Positions 47,704 through 57,259 of a stretch of 64,000 bases of DNA are shown piece after piece; position 1 is the first letter of the stretch; the number at the start of each line of letters is the position of its first letter. The notes beneath the pieces were generated by a model. That model saw only the letters and a program-made list of their open reading frames with translations, ran no database searches and was not told where the DNA came from. The translations under genes were made by a program, and so were the position numbers. This stretch comes from Coprobacter secundus (GTDB lineage Bacteria > Bacteroidota > Bacteroidia > Bacteroidales > Coprobacteraceae). Location: positions 124,001 through 188,000 of the forward strand of contig JTDA01000006.1 in the NCBI GenBank assembly GCA_000803105.1, in the 5' to 3' direction.

Positions 47704-49620
47704 ATGGATAAAAACACAATTATTGGTTTTATTCTCATTGGACTTTTGTTGTTTGGATACTCATGGATGAGCCGTCCAAGTCAAGAACAATTGGAACAGC
47801 AAAAAGCAATACAACGCTACAATGATTCTATCATGCAAGTCGAAAATGCCAAACTTTCGGCTGCACAAAATTCTCAATTTACAAAAAACTCACTATCAAA
47901 TTCTAAGACTGACTCTTCGACATTGACAATAAATGAAGATTCATTACATCAACAACAACTTCAAGAAACATATGGTATTTTTTCCCGCTTTGCAGAAGGG
48001 CAAGAAAAAAAACTAAAACTGAAAAATGAATACATTACGCTTACTTTTGATAACAAAGGAGGTGTAATAAAAGAAGCTATTCTAAATAATTACAAAACAT
48101 ATGACTCTTTACCCCTGACTCTCTTCAATGGGGAAGAAAACAATTACGGTTTCATCTTCAAAGCTGGAGGGCGTATTGTAAAAACATCAGACCTTTATTT
48201 CGAACCTATAAAATCCGCCAATGGCAATTCAATAGCCATGCGTTTGAATTTTGGGAATAATCGATTCTTCGAGATAGCATATACTCTTGAACCCCAAAGT
48301 TATATGGTAAAAATGGATATTCATCAAAAAGGAATGGATAAAATATTACCTTTAAATACAACTAATTTAGATATGTATTGGGATCAAACCATGAGACGCC
48401 AAGAAAAAGGCCGCATGTTTGAAGAGAGAAACAGTGCTTTATATTATAAGTTTGTCGGCTCTGATGTAGATAATCTCAGTGAGTCAAAAGATGAACAAGA
48501 AAATATCAGCGTTGGAATAAAATGGTTCGGGTATAAAAACCAATTTTTTTCAACAGCAATCATTGCTGACAGTAAGTTTAATGGTGGTCTAATAAAATCG
48601 AATATCGAACATTCCGATAAATACCTAAAGCAATTCAGTACAGAAACAACTTTTGACTACAATCCTGCATCTGAAAAAGTTTCTGGATTCCGCATATTTA
48701 TGGGACCTAATTTATATCCTCTGCTTCATAGCTACGATAAGAAAGTCCCATCAAATGAACAACTCGATTTAGACAAATTGGTTCCACTTGGATATAAATT
48801 CTTCCGTTGGATAAATACATGGTTCATTATACCTATGTTCACTTTCTTTGGTAGATTTATTGATAATTATGGTATTATTATCCTTTTAATGACAATTGTC
48901 ATCAAAATATTTTTGGCTCCATTGACATTTAAATCATACATGTCAACAGCTCGTATGCGCGTATTACGTCCTCAAATAGAAGAAATAAATGCTAAATATC
49001 CAGGACAAGACAAAGCTATGGAACGTCAACGGGCAACAATGGATCTATATAGCAAAGCTGGAATCAATCCAATGAGTGGATGCCTCCCTATGTTATTACA
49101 AATGCCCATTCTATTAGCTATGTTTGCATTCTTCCCGTCATCCATTGAATTAAGGCAGCAGTCTTTCCTTTGGGCCGACGACTTATCTTCATATGATGCG
49201 ATATTCAGCTGGGATGCTTATATCCCCATCATTACTCCATATTTCGGCAATCACATAAGTTTATTCTGTTTATTAATGACTATAACGAACATTTTATATA
49301 CCAAAATAAATATGGATAGTACAGCTGGGCAACAACAAATGCCTGGCATGAAAATGATGATGTATCTCATGCCTTTGATGTTCTTATTCATTTTCAATAA
49401 TTATGCATCAGGATTGAGCTATTACTATTTTGTCTCTTTATTAATTACTATAATACAAACTTATGTATTTCGCAAGTGTATTAATGAAGAAAAGGTATTG
49501 GCCAAATTGAAAGAAAATCAGAAAAAACCACGCAAAAAATCAGGATTTATGGCCCGATTAGAAGAAGCTCAGCGGCAACAAGAAGCAGCATTACGGCAAC
49601 AACGGAAAAACCGTAGATAA
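47704..49620 (+). CDS. yidC: Membrane protein insertase YidC
   Basis: Inserts and folds inner-membrane proteins, alone or with the Sec translocon. The 638-residue protein has the Gram-negative layout: an N-terminal anchor helix (TIIGFILIGLLLFGYSW, residues 5-21), a large periplasmic beta-domain (about residues 85-350), and a C-terminal five-helix core with FFGRFIDNYGIIILLMTIVI, SGCLPMLLQMPILLAMFAFF and LMPLMFLFIFNNYASGLSYY. The tail is basic and Gln-rich (RKKSGFMARLEEAQRQ), as expected for ribosome contact. It is probably co-transcribed with pyrG. A hairpin at 49641-49669 ends the unit. Confidence 0.97.
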   Translation: MDKNTIIGFILIGLLLFGYSWMSRPSQEQLEQQKAIQRYNDSIMQVENAKLSAAQNSQFTKNSLSNSKTDSSTLTINEDSLHQQQLQETYGIFSRFAEGQEKKLKLKNEYITLTFDNKGGVIKEAILNNYKTYDSLPLTLFNGEENNYGFIFKAGGRIVKTSDLYFEPIKSANGNSIAMRLNFGNNRFFEIAYTLEPQSYMVKMDIHQKGMDKILPLNTTNLDMYWDQTMRRQEKGRMFEERNSALYYKFVGSDVDNLSESKDEQENISVGIKWFGYKNQFFSTAIIADSKFNGGLIKSNIEHSDKYLKQFSTETTFDYNPASEKVSGFRIFMGPNLYPLLHSYDKKVPSNEQLDLDKLVPLGYKFFRWINTWFIIPMFTFFGRFIDNYGIIILLMTIVIKIFLAPLTFKSYMSTARMRVLRPQIEEINAKYPGQDKAMERQRATMDLYSKAGINPMSGCLPMLLQMPILLAMFAFFPSSIELRQQSFLWADDLSSYDAIFSWDAYIPIITPYFGNHISLFCLLMTITNILYTKINMDSTAGQQQMPGMKMMMYLMPLMFLFIFNNYASGLSYYYFVSLLITIIQTYVFRKCINEEKVLAKLKENQKKPRKKSGFMARLEEAQRQQEAALRQQRKNRR

Positions 49621-49640
49621 AAAAATTATATTTCCCATTG

Positions 49641-49672
49641 ACGGGGCATCTCTTTTAGAAATGCCCCGTTTA
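49641..49672 (+). terminator. Terminator after yidC
   Basis: ACGGGGCAT (49641-49649) pairs with ATGCCCCGT (49661-49669), followed by TTTA. It begins 21 bases after the yidC stop. Confidence 0.7.
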
Positions 49673-49691
49673 TGCTAAAAATAAAAACAGT

Positions 49692-50600
49692 ATGAAGAAA
49701 AGTTTTCGTAATATATCTTTACTAAAAACGACAGGAATCGTAATATGTTTATTATATATCTTTCCTTCATACTCATATCCCCACGGGAAATACTGGAATA
49801 ATATAAAACTCGAAGGAAATCGTGCCGAACGTCATGAAAAAGCAGAGAACATATTCCTTGACTTTGCTAAGATGCTACAACAATTGCCTCTTGATTCAGG
49901 AAAAATACAAATACAACTAATGTTTAATGACTGGAACCGTAACAACAAGCACGATATAAACTTGCTAAGTAGTTTGTGTGAAGATATTTTAGGAGACCCA
50001 GATTCACCTTTTTACAACGACGAACTTTATATCACATCATTAGAAGAAACATTAAAATCCGAAACATTAAAAGATGATGAAAAAATACGCCCACAAATCT
50101 TACTCGAAACTGCATTAAAAAACCGGGTAGGAAGTCCAGCCCAAGATTTTCCCATTTACAAACGAAATGGAGAAAGAATATCTTTATATTCAATAGAAAG
50201 TCCCTATCTTATCCTTTTTTTTAATGACCCAGACTGTAATAGTTGTGAAAAAGCCAAAACAATATTATCAGCAGATACAACACTAAGCTCTATGCTTAGC
50301 CAAAAGATGGTAGTAATTTTAGGAGTATATCCTTTTGGAGATATGGAATTATGGAAATCCCAAAAACTATATTTCCCTGAATCATGGATCGACGGATGTG
50401 ATGAAAAACAACTGATAATGGAGAACTCATGGTATGACTTACGGACATCCCCGACATTATTTCTTTTGGACAAAAATAAGAAAGTAATTATAAAAAACGG
50501 TAGCCCCGAAAATATCATCTCATATCTAAAAAAACATATACCAAAAAATTTAAATTTAGAAAACTTTGCAATTTTAGATATTTATAAAGGCAATATTTGA
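49692..50600 (+). CDS. Exported thioredoxin-like protein (DUF5106-like)
   Basis: A 302-residue protein with an N-terminal signal or anchor (GIVICLLYIFPSYS, to about residue 28). Residues 40-145 form a helical domain resembling DUF5106, with WNRNNKHDINLLSSLCEDIL and EETLKSETLKDDEKI. Residues 146-290 are a thioredoxin fold: VGSPAQDFPIY, LILFFNDPDCNSCEKA with the CxxC pair Cys182-Cys185, and the cis-Pro block TSPTLFLLDKNKKVI. A periplasmic disulfide or redox role is likely, in the TlpA/ResA style, but the partner is unknown. It lies between yidC and the sulfation operon, after a terminator and with its own leader. Confidence 0.75.
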   Translation: MKKSFRNISLLKTTGIVICLLYIFPSYSYPHGKYWNNIKLEGNRAERHEKAENIFLDFAKMLQQLPLDSGKIQIQLMFNDWNRNNKHDINLLSSLCEDILGDPDSPFYNDELYITSLEETLKSETLKDDEKIRPQILLETALKNRVGSPAQDFPIYKRNGERISLYSIESPYLILFFNDPDCNSCEKAKTILSADTTLSSMLSQKMVVILGVYPFGDMELWKSQKLYFPESWIDGCDEKQLIMENSWYDLRTSPTLFLLDKNKKVIIKNGSPENIISYLKKHIPKNLNLENFAILDIYKGNI

Positions 50601-50709
50601 AATGCTAATAAATTTAAAATTTCGTATATAAAGATAATTTATTCTGTTTTTTATTACTAAAAATAAAGAATTAAGGATGATATGTATATGAAATAAACGC
50701 ATTTATAAT

Positions 50710-50717
50710 TATGTTTG
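50710..50717 (+). promoter_or_regulatory. Probable -7 element of the sulfation operon
   Basis: TATGTTTG matches TAnnTTTG, 21 bases upstream of the cysQ ATG, which would leave a very short leader. The -33 region is weak. Confidence 0.45.
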
Positions 50718-50738
50718 TAATCTTAGAAAACCAAGCAG

Positions 50739-51560
50739 ATGAAAGAAGCCTATTTAGAGATAGCTATCATTGCAGCCCTAAAAGCAGGAAATGATATTTT
50801 AAAGATATACAATGATCCTCAGTCAGATTTCGAAATCGAACGAAAAGCAGATAACTCTCCTTTAACGATTGCCGATAAGACTGCACACAAAACGATTATA
50901 TCTTATCTGAATCAAACTCCATTCCCAATATTGAGCGAAGAAGGACAAAATATTCCCTATCAAGAACGAAAAAACTGGGAAACCTTATGGATTGTAGACC
51001 CTCTTGACGGTACAAAAGAATTCATCAAACGTAATGGAGAATTTACTGTCAATATTGCACTAATCAACAAGGGAGTCCCAATATTGGGAGTTATATATAT
51101 TCCCGTGAAAAAAAGTCTCTATTTCTCAACAGAGACAATCGGGTCCTATAAAATTACAGACATCGAATACAAAGAAACTGTTGATTGGTCTTCTATCCGT
51201 ACCCAAGGGAAAAAACTTCCTTTTTTAAAAAAACATAAAAATACAATTATTGTAGCATCTCGATCTCATCTAAGCACTGAAACAGAGTCATTTATCGAGA
51301 ATATTAAAAAGCAAAACAAAAATATAGAAATAATATCTAGTGGGAGTTCTATAAAAATATGCCTGGTAGCAGAAGGGACAGCTGATATATATCCGCGTTT
51401 TGCTCCAACAATGGAATGGGATACTGCTGCAGGACACGCAATTGCCAAAGGTGCTGGAAAAGAAATATATCAAGCAGGAGAAAATGTTCCTCTAATATAT
51501 AACAAGGAAAACTTGTTGAATCCATGGTTTATCGTCGAACAAAATAGAATTAAAATATAA
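50739..51560 (+). CDS. cysQ: 3'(2'),5'-bisphosphate nucleotidase
   Basis: Hydrolyses 3'-phosphoadenosine 5'-phosphate (PAP) to AMP. This removes the by-product of sulfotransferases, which otherwise inhibits them. The 273-residue protein belongs to the inositol-monophosphatase-like superfamily. The metal site is visible as LSEEG (Glu near residue 67) and IVDPLDGTKEFI (residues 87-98), with the C-terminal signature EWDTAAGHAIAKGAG. It is first in a close-packed operon: the permease gene starts four bases after it, then cysC, cysD, cysN and the sulfotransferase follow. That context strongly supports the PAP-recycling role over other members of the superfamily. Confidence 0.95.
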   Translation: MKEAYLEIAIIAALKAGNDILKIYNDPQSDFEIERKADNSPLTIADKTAHKTIISYLNQTPFPILSEEGQNIPYQERKNWETLWIVDPLDGTKEFIKRNGEFTVNIALINKGVPILGVIYIPVKKSLYFSTETIGSYKITDIEYKETVDWSSIRTQGKKLPFLKKHKNTIIVASRSHLSTETESFIENIKKQNKNIEIISSGSSIKICLVAEGTADIYPRFAPTMEWDTAAGHAIAKGAGKEIYQAGENVPLIYNKENLLNPWFIVEQNRIKI

Positions 51561-51564
51561 TATC

Positions 51565-53121
51565 ATGACATTTGAAATAATATTCACCTTAATATTAATT
51601 GCTGGAATGATTACCGCATTAATTTATGATTTAATGCGGCCAGGAATGGTATTATTTTCAGTTGTCGTTCTGTTTCTTTGTGCAGGGATACTATCTCCTA
51701 AAGAACTTCTCGAAGGTTTCAGCAATAAAGGGATGATTACTGTTGCAATGCTATTCCTTGTCAGCGAAGGAATAAGACAAACTGGAGCGATAAGTCAATT
51801 AATAAAAAAACTATTGCCTGAGAAAAAAACAACTGTAACAAAAAGTCAATTACGAATGTTACCAGCAATAGCAGGTATTTCTGCATTTCTGAATAATACA
51901 CCCGTCGTCGTTATATTCGCTCCAATTATAAAAAGATGGGCAAACAAAGTAAATCTGCCAGCTACACGTTTCCTTATACCCCTATCTTACGCTACCATAT
52001 TAGGTGGCGTATGCACTTTAATCGGAACATCTACCAATCTGGTTGTTCATGGTATGATTCTCGAAACCGGCCGTTCAGGATTTTCCATGTTTGAATTAGG
52101 TAAAGTCGGTATATTTATAGCTATAGCAGGAATTACATATATCCTATGTTTCTCAAATAAACTACTACCTGCAAAACGCCCTGATGTTGTAAATGAGGAA
52201 GAAGGAGAGACTCCTGCAGAAGAACTACATCGAGTAGAAGCAGTTATTGGTCCCCGATTTCCCGGTATAAAGAAAACGGTAAAAGAATTTGGATTTGAAC
52301 GACACTACGGAGCTACAGTTAAAGAAATAAAGCGAAGCGGTCAGAGTATCTCTAAAAACTTAGATAATGAGATTTTTAGGGAAGGTGATACACTCGTTTT
52401 GATGGCAAACGAGAACTTTATTCCCACCTGGGGAGAATCATCAGTCTTCCTCATGTTAGCAAATGGAAAAGAGCATGAAGAAGACGAAAAACAACGAAAG
52501 AAGCGCTGGTTAGCTCTCACTCTTTTAATTATAATGATTATAGGAGCGACCATCGGAGAACTCCCAAGTATGAAAAACATAATTCCCGGAGTTCAACTCG
52601 ATATGTTTTTCTTTGTATCCATTACTACTATTATCATGGCGTGGACCAAACTTTTTCCACCCAAAAAATATACCAAATATATATCTTGGGATATATTAAT
52701 TACAATAGCTTGTGCTTTTGCAATTAGTAAAGCTATGGAGAATTCCGGATTTGCAGATTTACTGGCATCTAAAATTATCTCTATGGCTGACAGCCTTGGG
52801 CCTCACGCTCTATTAGCTATTATATTTATTATCACAAATTTATTCACTGAGGTAATCACCAATAATGCAGCGGCAGCATTAGCATTTCCGATAGCATTGT
52901 CTGTAGCAACACAGTTAAATGTCAATCCTACACCTTTCTTCGTCGTGATTTGTATGGCAGCATCAGCAAGTTTCTCTACACCGATAGGTTACCAAACAAA
53001 CTTAATTGTACAAGGTATCGGAAATTATAAATTTACAGATTTTGTCAGATTCGGATTACCCCTTAATTTTATAACATTTATATTATCAGTATTCTTAGTT
53101 CCCCTATTCTGGGAATTTTAA
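51565..53121 (+). CDS. SLC13/DASS-family sulfate permease with a TrkA-C domain
   Basis: A 518-residue inner-membrane transporter with about 10-12 transmembrane helices. Two related halves carry the family's SNT-like hairpin motifs (LNNTPVVVIFAPI, near residue 110, and TNNAAAALAFPIALS near residue 430). A cytoplasmic insert (about residues 210-300) contains a TrkA-C/RCK-like domain (YGATVKEIKRSGQSI, FREGDTLVLMANE). This layout matches the sodium/sulfate symporters related to SAC1/SLT proteins. It lies between cysQ and cysC with gaps of four and eight bases, so it is almost certainly the sulfate importer feeding PAPS synthesis. Substrate assignment rests mainly on this context. Confidence 0.88.
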   Translation: MTFEIIFTLILIAGMITALIYDLMRPGMVLFSVVVLFLCAGILSPKELLEGFSNKGMITVAMLFLVSEGIRQTGAISQLIKKLLPEKKTTVTKSQLRMLPAIAGISAFLNNTPVVVIFAPIIKRWANKVNLPATRFLIPLSYATILGGVCTLIGTSTNLVVHGMILETGRSGFSMFELGKVGIFIAIAGITYILCFSNKLLPAKRPDVVNEEEGETPAEELHRVEAVIGPRFPGIKKTVKEFGFERHYGATVKEIKRSGQSISKNLDNEIFREGDTLVLMANENFIPTWGESSVFLMLANGKEHEEDEKQRKKRWLALTLLIIMIIGATIGELPSMKNIIPGVQLDMFFFVSITTIIMAWTKLFPPKKYTKYISWDILITIACAFAISKAMENSGFADLLASKIISMADSLGPHALLAIIFIITNLFTEVITNNAAAALAFPIALSVATQLNVNPTPFFVVICMAASASFSTPIGYQTNLIVQGIGNYKFTDFVRFGLPLNFITFILSVFLVPLFWEF

Positions 53122-53129
53122 AAAAAGAT

Positions 53130-53738
53130 ATGGAAACAAAAAATAATATATATCCGATTTTCGATCGAATGTTACAACGCTCAGACAAAGAGAAGTTGCT
53201 TAAACAACGAAGTATCATGATATGGTTTACCGGACTATCAGGTTCAGGCAAGAGTACCATCGCCATCGCTCTCGAACGCGAATTACACAAAAGAGGATTA
53301 TTATGTCGTATCCTTGACGGAGATAATATCCGTTCAGGTATAAATAACAATTTAGGATTTTCTCCAGAGGACAGAATCGAAAATATTAGACGTATTGCAG
53401 AGGTAAGCAAATTATTCGTAGATAGCGGAATTATAACAATAGCTGCATTTATCAGTCCAAGTAATAGTATCAGAAAAATGGCTGCCGATATTATAGGAAA
53501 AGACGATTTTTTAGAAATATTTGTAGATACACCTCTTGCCATTTGTGAACAACGAGATGTCAAAGGTCTATATGCTAAAGCCCGGAAAGGAGAGATAAAA
53601 AATTTCACTGGAATATCTGCCCCATTTGAAGCCCCAGAATGCCCAGCTTTAACACTAGATACTTCTGTTTTATCTATTGAAGAGTCTATAAAACTACTTT
53701 TAGAGCTCATATTGCCTAAAATAAAATTAAATGAATAA
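53130..53738 (+). CDS. cysC: Adenylylsulfate (APS) kinase
   Basis: Phosphorylates APS to PAPS, the universal sulfonate donor. The 202-residue protein has the P-loop GLSGSGKSTIA (Lys41) and the conserved LDGDNIRSGINNNLGFS block. It also has DRIENIRRIAEVSKLF, AAFISP and the lid region FLEIFVDTPLAICEQRDVKGLYAKAR, then GISAPFEAPE. Every diagnostic motif is intact and the length is usual. It comes before cysD and cysN, the usual partners in ATP sulfurylation. No cysH follows, which points to PAPS being used for sulfonation and not reduced. Confidence 0.96.
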   Translation: METKNNIYPIFDRMLQRSDKEKLLKQRSIMIWFTGLSGSGKSTIAIALERELHKRGLLCRILDGDNIRSGINNNLGFSPEDRIENIRRIAEVSKLFVDSGIITIAAFISPSNSIRKMAADIIGKDDFLEIFVDTPLAICEQRDVKGLYAKARKGEIKNFTGISAPFEAPECPALTLDTSVLSIEESIKLLLELILPKIKLNE

Positions 53739-53767
53739 ATAAGATAATAATTAAAATATATATAAGA

Positions 53768-54679
53768 ATGGCAGAAAATTATAAATTAAGCCACCTACAG
53801 GAACTAGAGGCGGAATCGATACACATTATACGTGAAGTTGCCGCTGAATTTGAAAATCCTGTTATGCTTTATTCTATCGGAAAAGATTCGTCCGTTATGG
53901 TGCGCTTAGCCGAAAAAGCATTTGCTCCAGGAAAAGTACCGTTTCCTTTAATGCATATCGACAGTAAATGGAAATTCAAAGAAATGATTCAATTTAGAGA
54001 TGAATATGCAAAAAAATACGGTTGGAATCTTATCGTAGAATCAAATATGGAAGCTTTCAAAGCTGGAGTAGGCCCATTTACACACGGCAGTAAAGTTCAC
54101 ACTGATTTGATGAAAACCCAAGCACTATTACACGCATTAGACAAATACAAGTTCGATGCAGCATTTGGCGGTGCCCGCCGAGACGAAGAAAAAAGCCGTG
54201 CCAAAGAACGTATATATTCTTTTCGAGATAAATTCCATCAATGGGATCCTAAAAATCAACGCCCCGAATTATGGGATATATACAATGGACGTGTTCACAA
54301 AGGAGAAAGTATACGTGTATTCCCCTTATCAAACTGGACAGAACTCGATATCTGGCAATATATCCGCCTCGAAAATATTCCTATTGTACCTCTCTACTTT
54401 GCTAAAGAAAGACCCATTGTAAATATCGACGGAAATCTAATAATGGTTGATGATGACCGAATGCCTGAGGAATACCGTAAAAAAGCAAAAAACATGATGG
54501 TACGTTTCCGTACTCTCGGCTGTTATCCACTAACGGGGGCTATAGAAAGTACTGCTGATACAATTGAGAAAATTGTAGAGGAAATGATGACAACTACAAA
54601 ATCTGAACGAACTACCCGGGTAATTGATTTTGATCAAGAAGCCAGTATGGAACAGAAAAAACGGGAAGGTTACTTTTAA
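53768..54679 (+). CDS. cysD: Sulfate adenylyltransferase subunit 2
   Basis: Catalytic subunit of ATP sulfurylase: makes APS from ATP and sulfate, with the CysN GTPase driving the reaction. The 303-residue protein has the PP-loop YSIGKDSSVMV near residue 37, PLMHIDSKWKF, FGGARRDEEKSRAKER and RVFPLSNWTELDIWQYI, then the C-terminal RFRTLGCYPLTGA. These are all standard for CysD of the adenine-nucleotide alpha-hydrolase superfamily. It follows cysC after 29 bases and precedes cysN by 14 bases. Confidence 0.97.
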   Translation: MAENYKLSHLQELEAESIHIIREVAAEFENPVMLYSIGKDSSVMVRLAEKAFAPGKVPFPLMHIDSKWKFKEMIQFRDEYAKKYGWNLIVESNMEAFKAGVGPFTHGSKVHTDLMKTQALLHALDKYKFDAAFGGARRDEEKSRAKERIYSFRDKFHQWDPKNQRPELWDIYNGRVHKGESIRVFPLSNWTELDIWQYIRLENIPIVPLYFAKERPIVNIDGNLIMVDDDRMPEEYRKKAKNMMVRFRTLGCYPLTGAIESTADTIEKIVEEMMTTTKSERTTRVIDFDQEASMEQKKREGYF

Positions 54680-54693
54680 TATATTGAACGACT

Positions 54694-56133
54694 ATGGCAG
54701 AAAAACTTAATATAAAAGAATTCCTCGATAAAGATGAACAGAAAGATTTACTTCGGTTTCTCACTGCAGGTTCTGTTGACGATGGTAAATCTACCCTTAT
54801 CGGGCGCTTATTATTTGACAGCAAAAAAATATATGAAGACCAGCTCGACGCTCTTGAACGAGATAGTAAACGAATGGGAAATGCCGGAGAGCATATAGAT
54901 TATGCTCTTTTGCTTGACGGCTTAAAAGCAGAGCGAGAACAAGGGATTACTATTGATGTAGCCTATCGATACTTTTCTACTAATAACAGAAAATTTATCA
55001 TTGCTGATACTCCGGGACATGAACAGTACACACGAAATATGATTACCGGAGGTTCGACTGCAAACTTGGCAATTATATTGGTTGACGCGCGTACTGGTGT
55101 CATTACACAAACCCGCCGTCATACTTATCTGGTATCTTTACTCGGTATCAAACATGTCGTTTTAGCTGTCAATAAAATGGACTTAATACATTTCGATGAG
55201 AAACGATTTAATGATATTGTTGCTGAATATAAGAATTTTGTTACACCATTAGGAATAAGTGACGTCACTTGTATCCCCCTATCTGCCCTCGACGGAGACA
55301 ATGTTGTAGAAAAATCGGACAGAACACCATGGTATAGAGGTCAGGCATTGCTCGATTATTTAGAAACAGTCCCCATTGATCAAGACCGCAATTTCTCAGA
55401 TTTCAGATATCCTGTTCAGTACGTTCTCCGCCCAAATCTTGACTTTCGAGGATTTAGTGGAAAAATAGCTTCTGGAATTGTTAGAAAAGGTGATGAAATT
55501 ATAGCTCTTCCTTCAGGGAAAAAATCTCGTATTAAGAGCATTGTTACTTATGATGGAGAATTAGAATATGCTTTCCCTCCTCAATGCATCACAATTACCC
55601 TCGAAGATGAAATAGATGTTTCTCGAGGAGAAATGTTGGTACATCCCGACAACCTACCGATGATGGATCGAAACTTCGAAGCTATGTTAGTCTGGATGGA
55701 CGAAGAAGATATGGATACTAACAAACAATTCTTCATCAAACAAACCACAAACGTAACACGTGCCCGAATCGACAAAATCAAATACAAGGTAAATATCAAC
55801 ACGATGGAACAATCTCCTTCTGAAAAACTTGTATTAAATGAAATAGGAAAAGTTGTTATTACTACAGGTAAAGAGATATTCTTTGACCCATACGAGAAAA
55901 ATAAACATACTGGTGCATTTATCCTGATTGACCCGATTACCAACAACACAAGTGCTGTAGGTATGATTATTAATCGGGTCGATGCCAAAGATATGAGTAT
56001 TGAAGAAAGCTTTGCAACGCTAGACCTCCCGCAATTGGGTATAGGACAAGAGCACTACAATGCAATAATCAAAATTTGTAAAGAATTGGAAAGACAAGGA
56101 ATTCCAGTAAAATGTATCACTGAAAAGAAATAA
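54694..56133 (+). CDS. cysN: Sulfate adenylyltransferase subunit 1 (GTPase)
   Basis: Regulatory GTPase subunit of ATP sulfurylase. The 479-residue protein has the G1 motif AGSVDDGKST (near residue 26), the G2-region EREQGITIDVAYRYF, G3 DTPGHEQYTRNM and G4 NKMD. EF-Tu-like beta-barrel domains follow (RPNLDFRGFSGKIASGIVRKG and EISVSRGEM-type block DVSRGEMLV). No APS kinase domain is fused to its C-terminus, consistent with a separate cysC. The sulfotransferase ATG begins one base after its stop, so these two are tightly co-translated. Confidence 0.97.
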   Translation: MAEKLNIKEFLDKDEQKDLLRFLTAGSVDDGKSTLIGRLLFDSKKIYEDQLDALERDSKRMGNAGEHIDYALLLDGLKAEREQGITIDVAYRYFSTNNRKFIIADTPGHEQYTRNMITGGSTANLAIILVDARTGVITQTRRHTYLVSLLGIKHVVLAVNKMDLIHFDEKRFNDIVAEYKNFVTPLGISDVTCIPLSALDGDNVVEKSDRTPWYRGQALLDYLETVPIDQDRNFSDFRYPVQYVLRPNLDFRGFSGKIASGIVRKGDEIIALPSGKKSRIKSIVTYDGELEYAFPPQCITITLEDEIDVSRGEMLVHPDNLPMMDRNFEAMLVWMDEEDMDTNKQFFIKQTTNVTRARIDKIKYKVNINTMEQSPSEKLVLNEIGKVVITTGKEIFFDPYEKNKHTGAFILIDPITNNTSAVGMIINRVDAKDMSIEESFATLDLPQLGIGQEHYNAIIKICKELERQGIPVKCITEKK

Positions 56134-56134
56134 A

Positions 56135-57241
56135 ATGGGACTACTTCAATTTGATAAACTACCCATTAATACTTTAGTGGGGGCTGACTGGAAAACGTTC
56201 AAGGCTATCACCGAGGGGCGGACAATAGATAAAAATTTCCAGCAAAAATTCCGATTGACAAAAGCTGTATGCCGGTTATTGAGTTCACTTACTCCGTTAG
56301 AAGAGAAAAAGTATAAAAAGATATTGGCAGATAAATCACTCGAAATGGATCCAGTCTTCATTCTGGGCCATTGGAGAAGTGGTACAACCTTTGTTCACAA
56401 TGTATTTTCTTGCGATAAACATTTTGGTTATAACACGACTTATCAAACTGTTTTCCCACATCTGATGCTTTGGGGACAAAGTTTTTTCAAGAAGAATATG
56501 GCTTTCCTCATGCCAGACAAACGACCTACAGATAATATGGAGTTAAAAGTAGACCTTCCCCAAGAAGAAGAGTTTGCCTTGGCCAATATGATGCCATATA
56601 CCTTTTACAATTTTTGGTTTCTGCCTAAACATACAATGGAGTATTGCGACAAATATTTATTGTTCAATAATATTACCGAAGAAGAAAAAAAAATATTTAA
56701 AGAAACATTTCTAAAACTAATAAAAATATCACTATATAATACCCACGGACAACAGTTCTTAAGCAAAAATCCGCCCCATACTGGACGTGTAAAAACTTTA
56801 GTGGAAATGTTTCCAAATGCAAAATTCATCTATTTAAAAAGAAATCCTTATACAGTATTCGAAAGTACCCGAAGCTTTTTCACAAATACGATACAACCTC
56901 TACGATTACAAGATATAACCAATCAGCAAATAGAAGACAATTTAATCGAAGTATATCGCAAGCTTTTCTATAAATTTGAAGAAGAAAAACATCTCATACC
57001 TTCGAACAATTTAATTGAAGTAAAATTTGAAGATTTTGAGTCCAACGCCTATGATATGACACAAGAAATATACAGGCACCTTAGTCTTCCTGGATTTGAA
57101 GAATCAAAAACCGATATAGAAAAATATCTCAGTAAGAAAAAGGGTTATAAAAAGAACCAGTATAAATACGATGAGCGTACTATCAAAATTGTAGAAAAAA
57201 ACTGGGGATTTGCTCTTGATCAATGGGGATATAGTTTGTAA
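56135..57241 (+). CDS. PAPS-dependent sulfotransferase
   Basis: Transfers the sulfonate group from PAPS to a hydroxyl acceptor. The 368-residue cytosolic protein belongs to the Sulfotransfer_3-like group. The 5'-phosphosulfate loop is FILGHWRSGTTFVHN (Gly78 to Asn89) and the 3'-phosphate site is IYLKRNPYTVFESTRSFF (Arg236, Ser244). The P-loop variant GHWRSGT is intact and no signal peptide is present. The start is one base after the cysN stop, and no other acceptor-modifying gene lies in the operon. In Bacteroides thetaiotaomicron a sulfotransferase in a similar cys gene cluster has been reported to sulfonate steroidal metabolites, so a sterol, lipid or other small-molecule acceptor is a reasonable guess. 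The acceptor here cannot be read from sequence. Confidence 0.9.
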   Translation: MGLLQFDKLPINTLVGADWKTFKAITEGRTIDKNFQQKFRLTKAVCRLLSSLTPLEEKKYKKILADKSLEMDPVFILGHWRSGTTFVHNVFSCDKHFGYNTTYQTVFPHLMLWGQSFFKKNMAFLMPDKRPTDNMELKVDLPQEEEFALANMMPYTFYNFWFLPKHTMEYCDKYLLFNNITEEEKKIFKETFLKLIKISLYNTHGQQFLSKNPPHTGRVKTLVEMFPNAKFIYLKRNPYTVFESTRSFFTNTIQPLRLQDITNQQIEDNLIEVYRKLFYKFEEEKHLIPSNNLIEVKFEDFESNAYDMTQEIYRHLSLPGFEESKTDIEKYLSKKKGYKKNQYKYDERTIKIVEKNWGFALDQWGYSL

Positions 57242-57259
57242 TTTGTAATTTGTAAAAAA

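Noticed and set aside
53078..53710. 210-codon minus-strand frame opposite cysC
   Set aside because: Mirror of a highly conserved gene; long antisense frames arise from its codon pattern.
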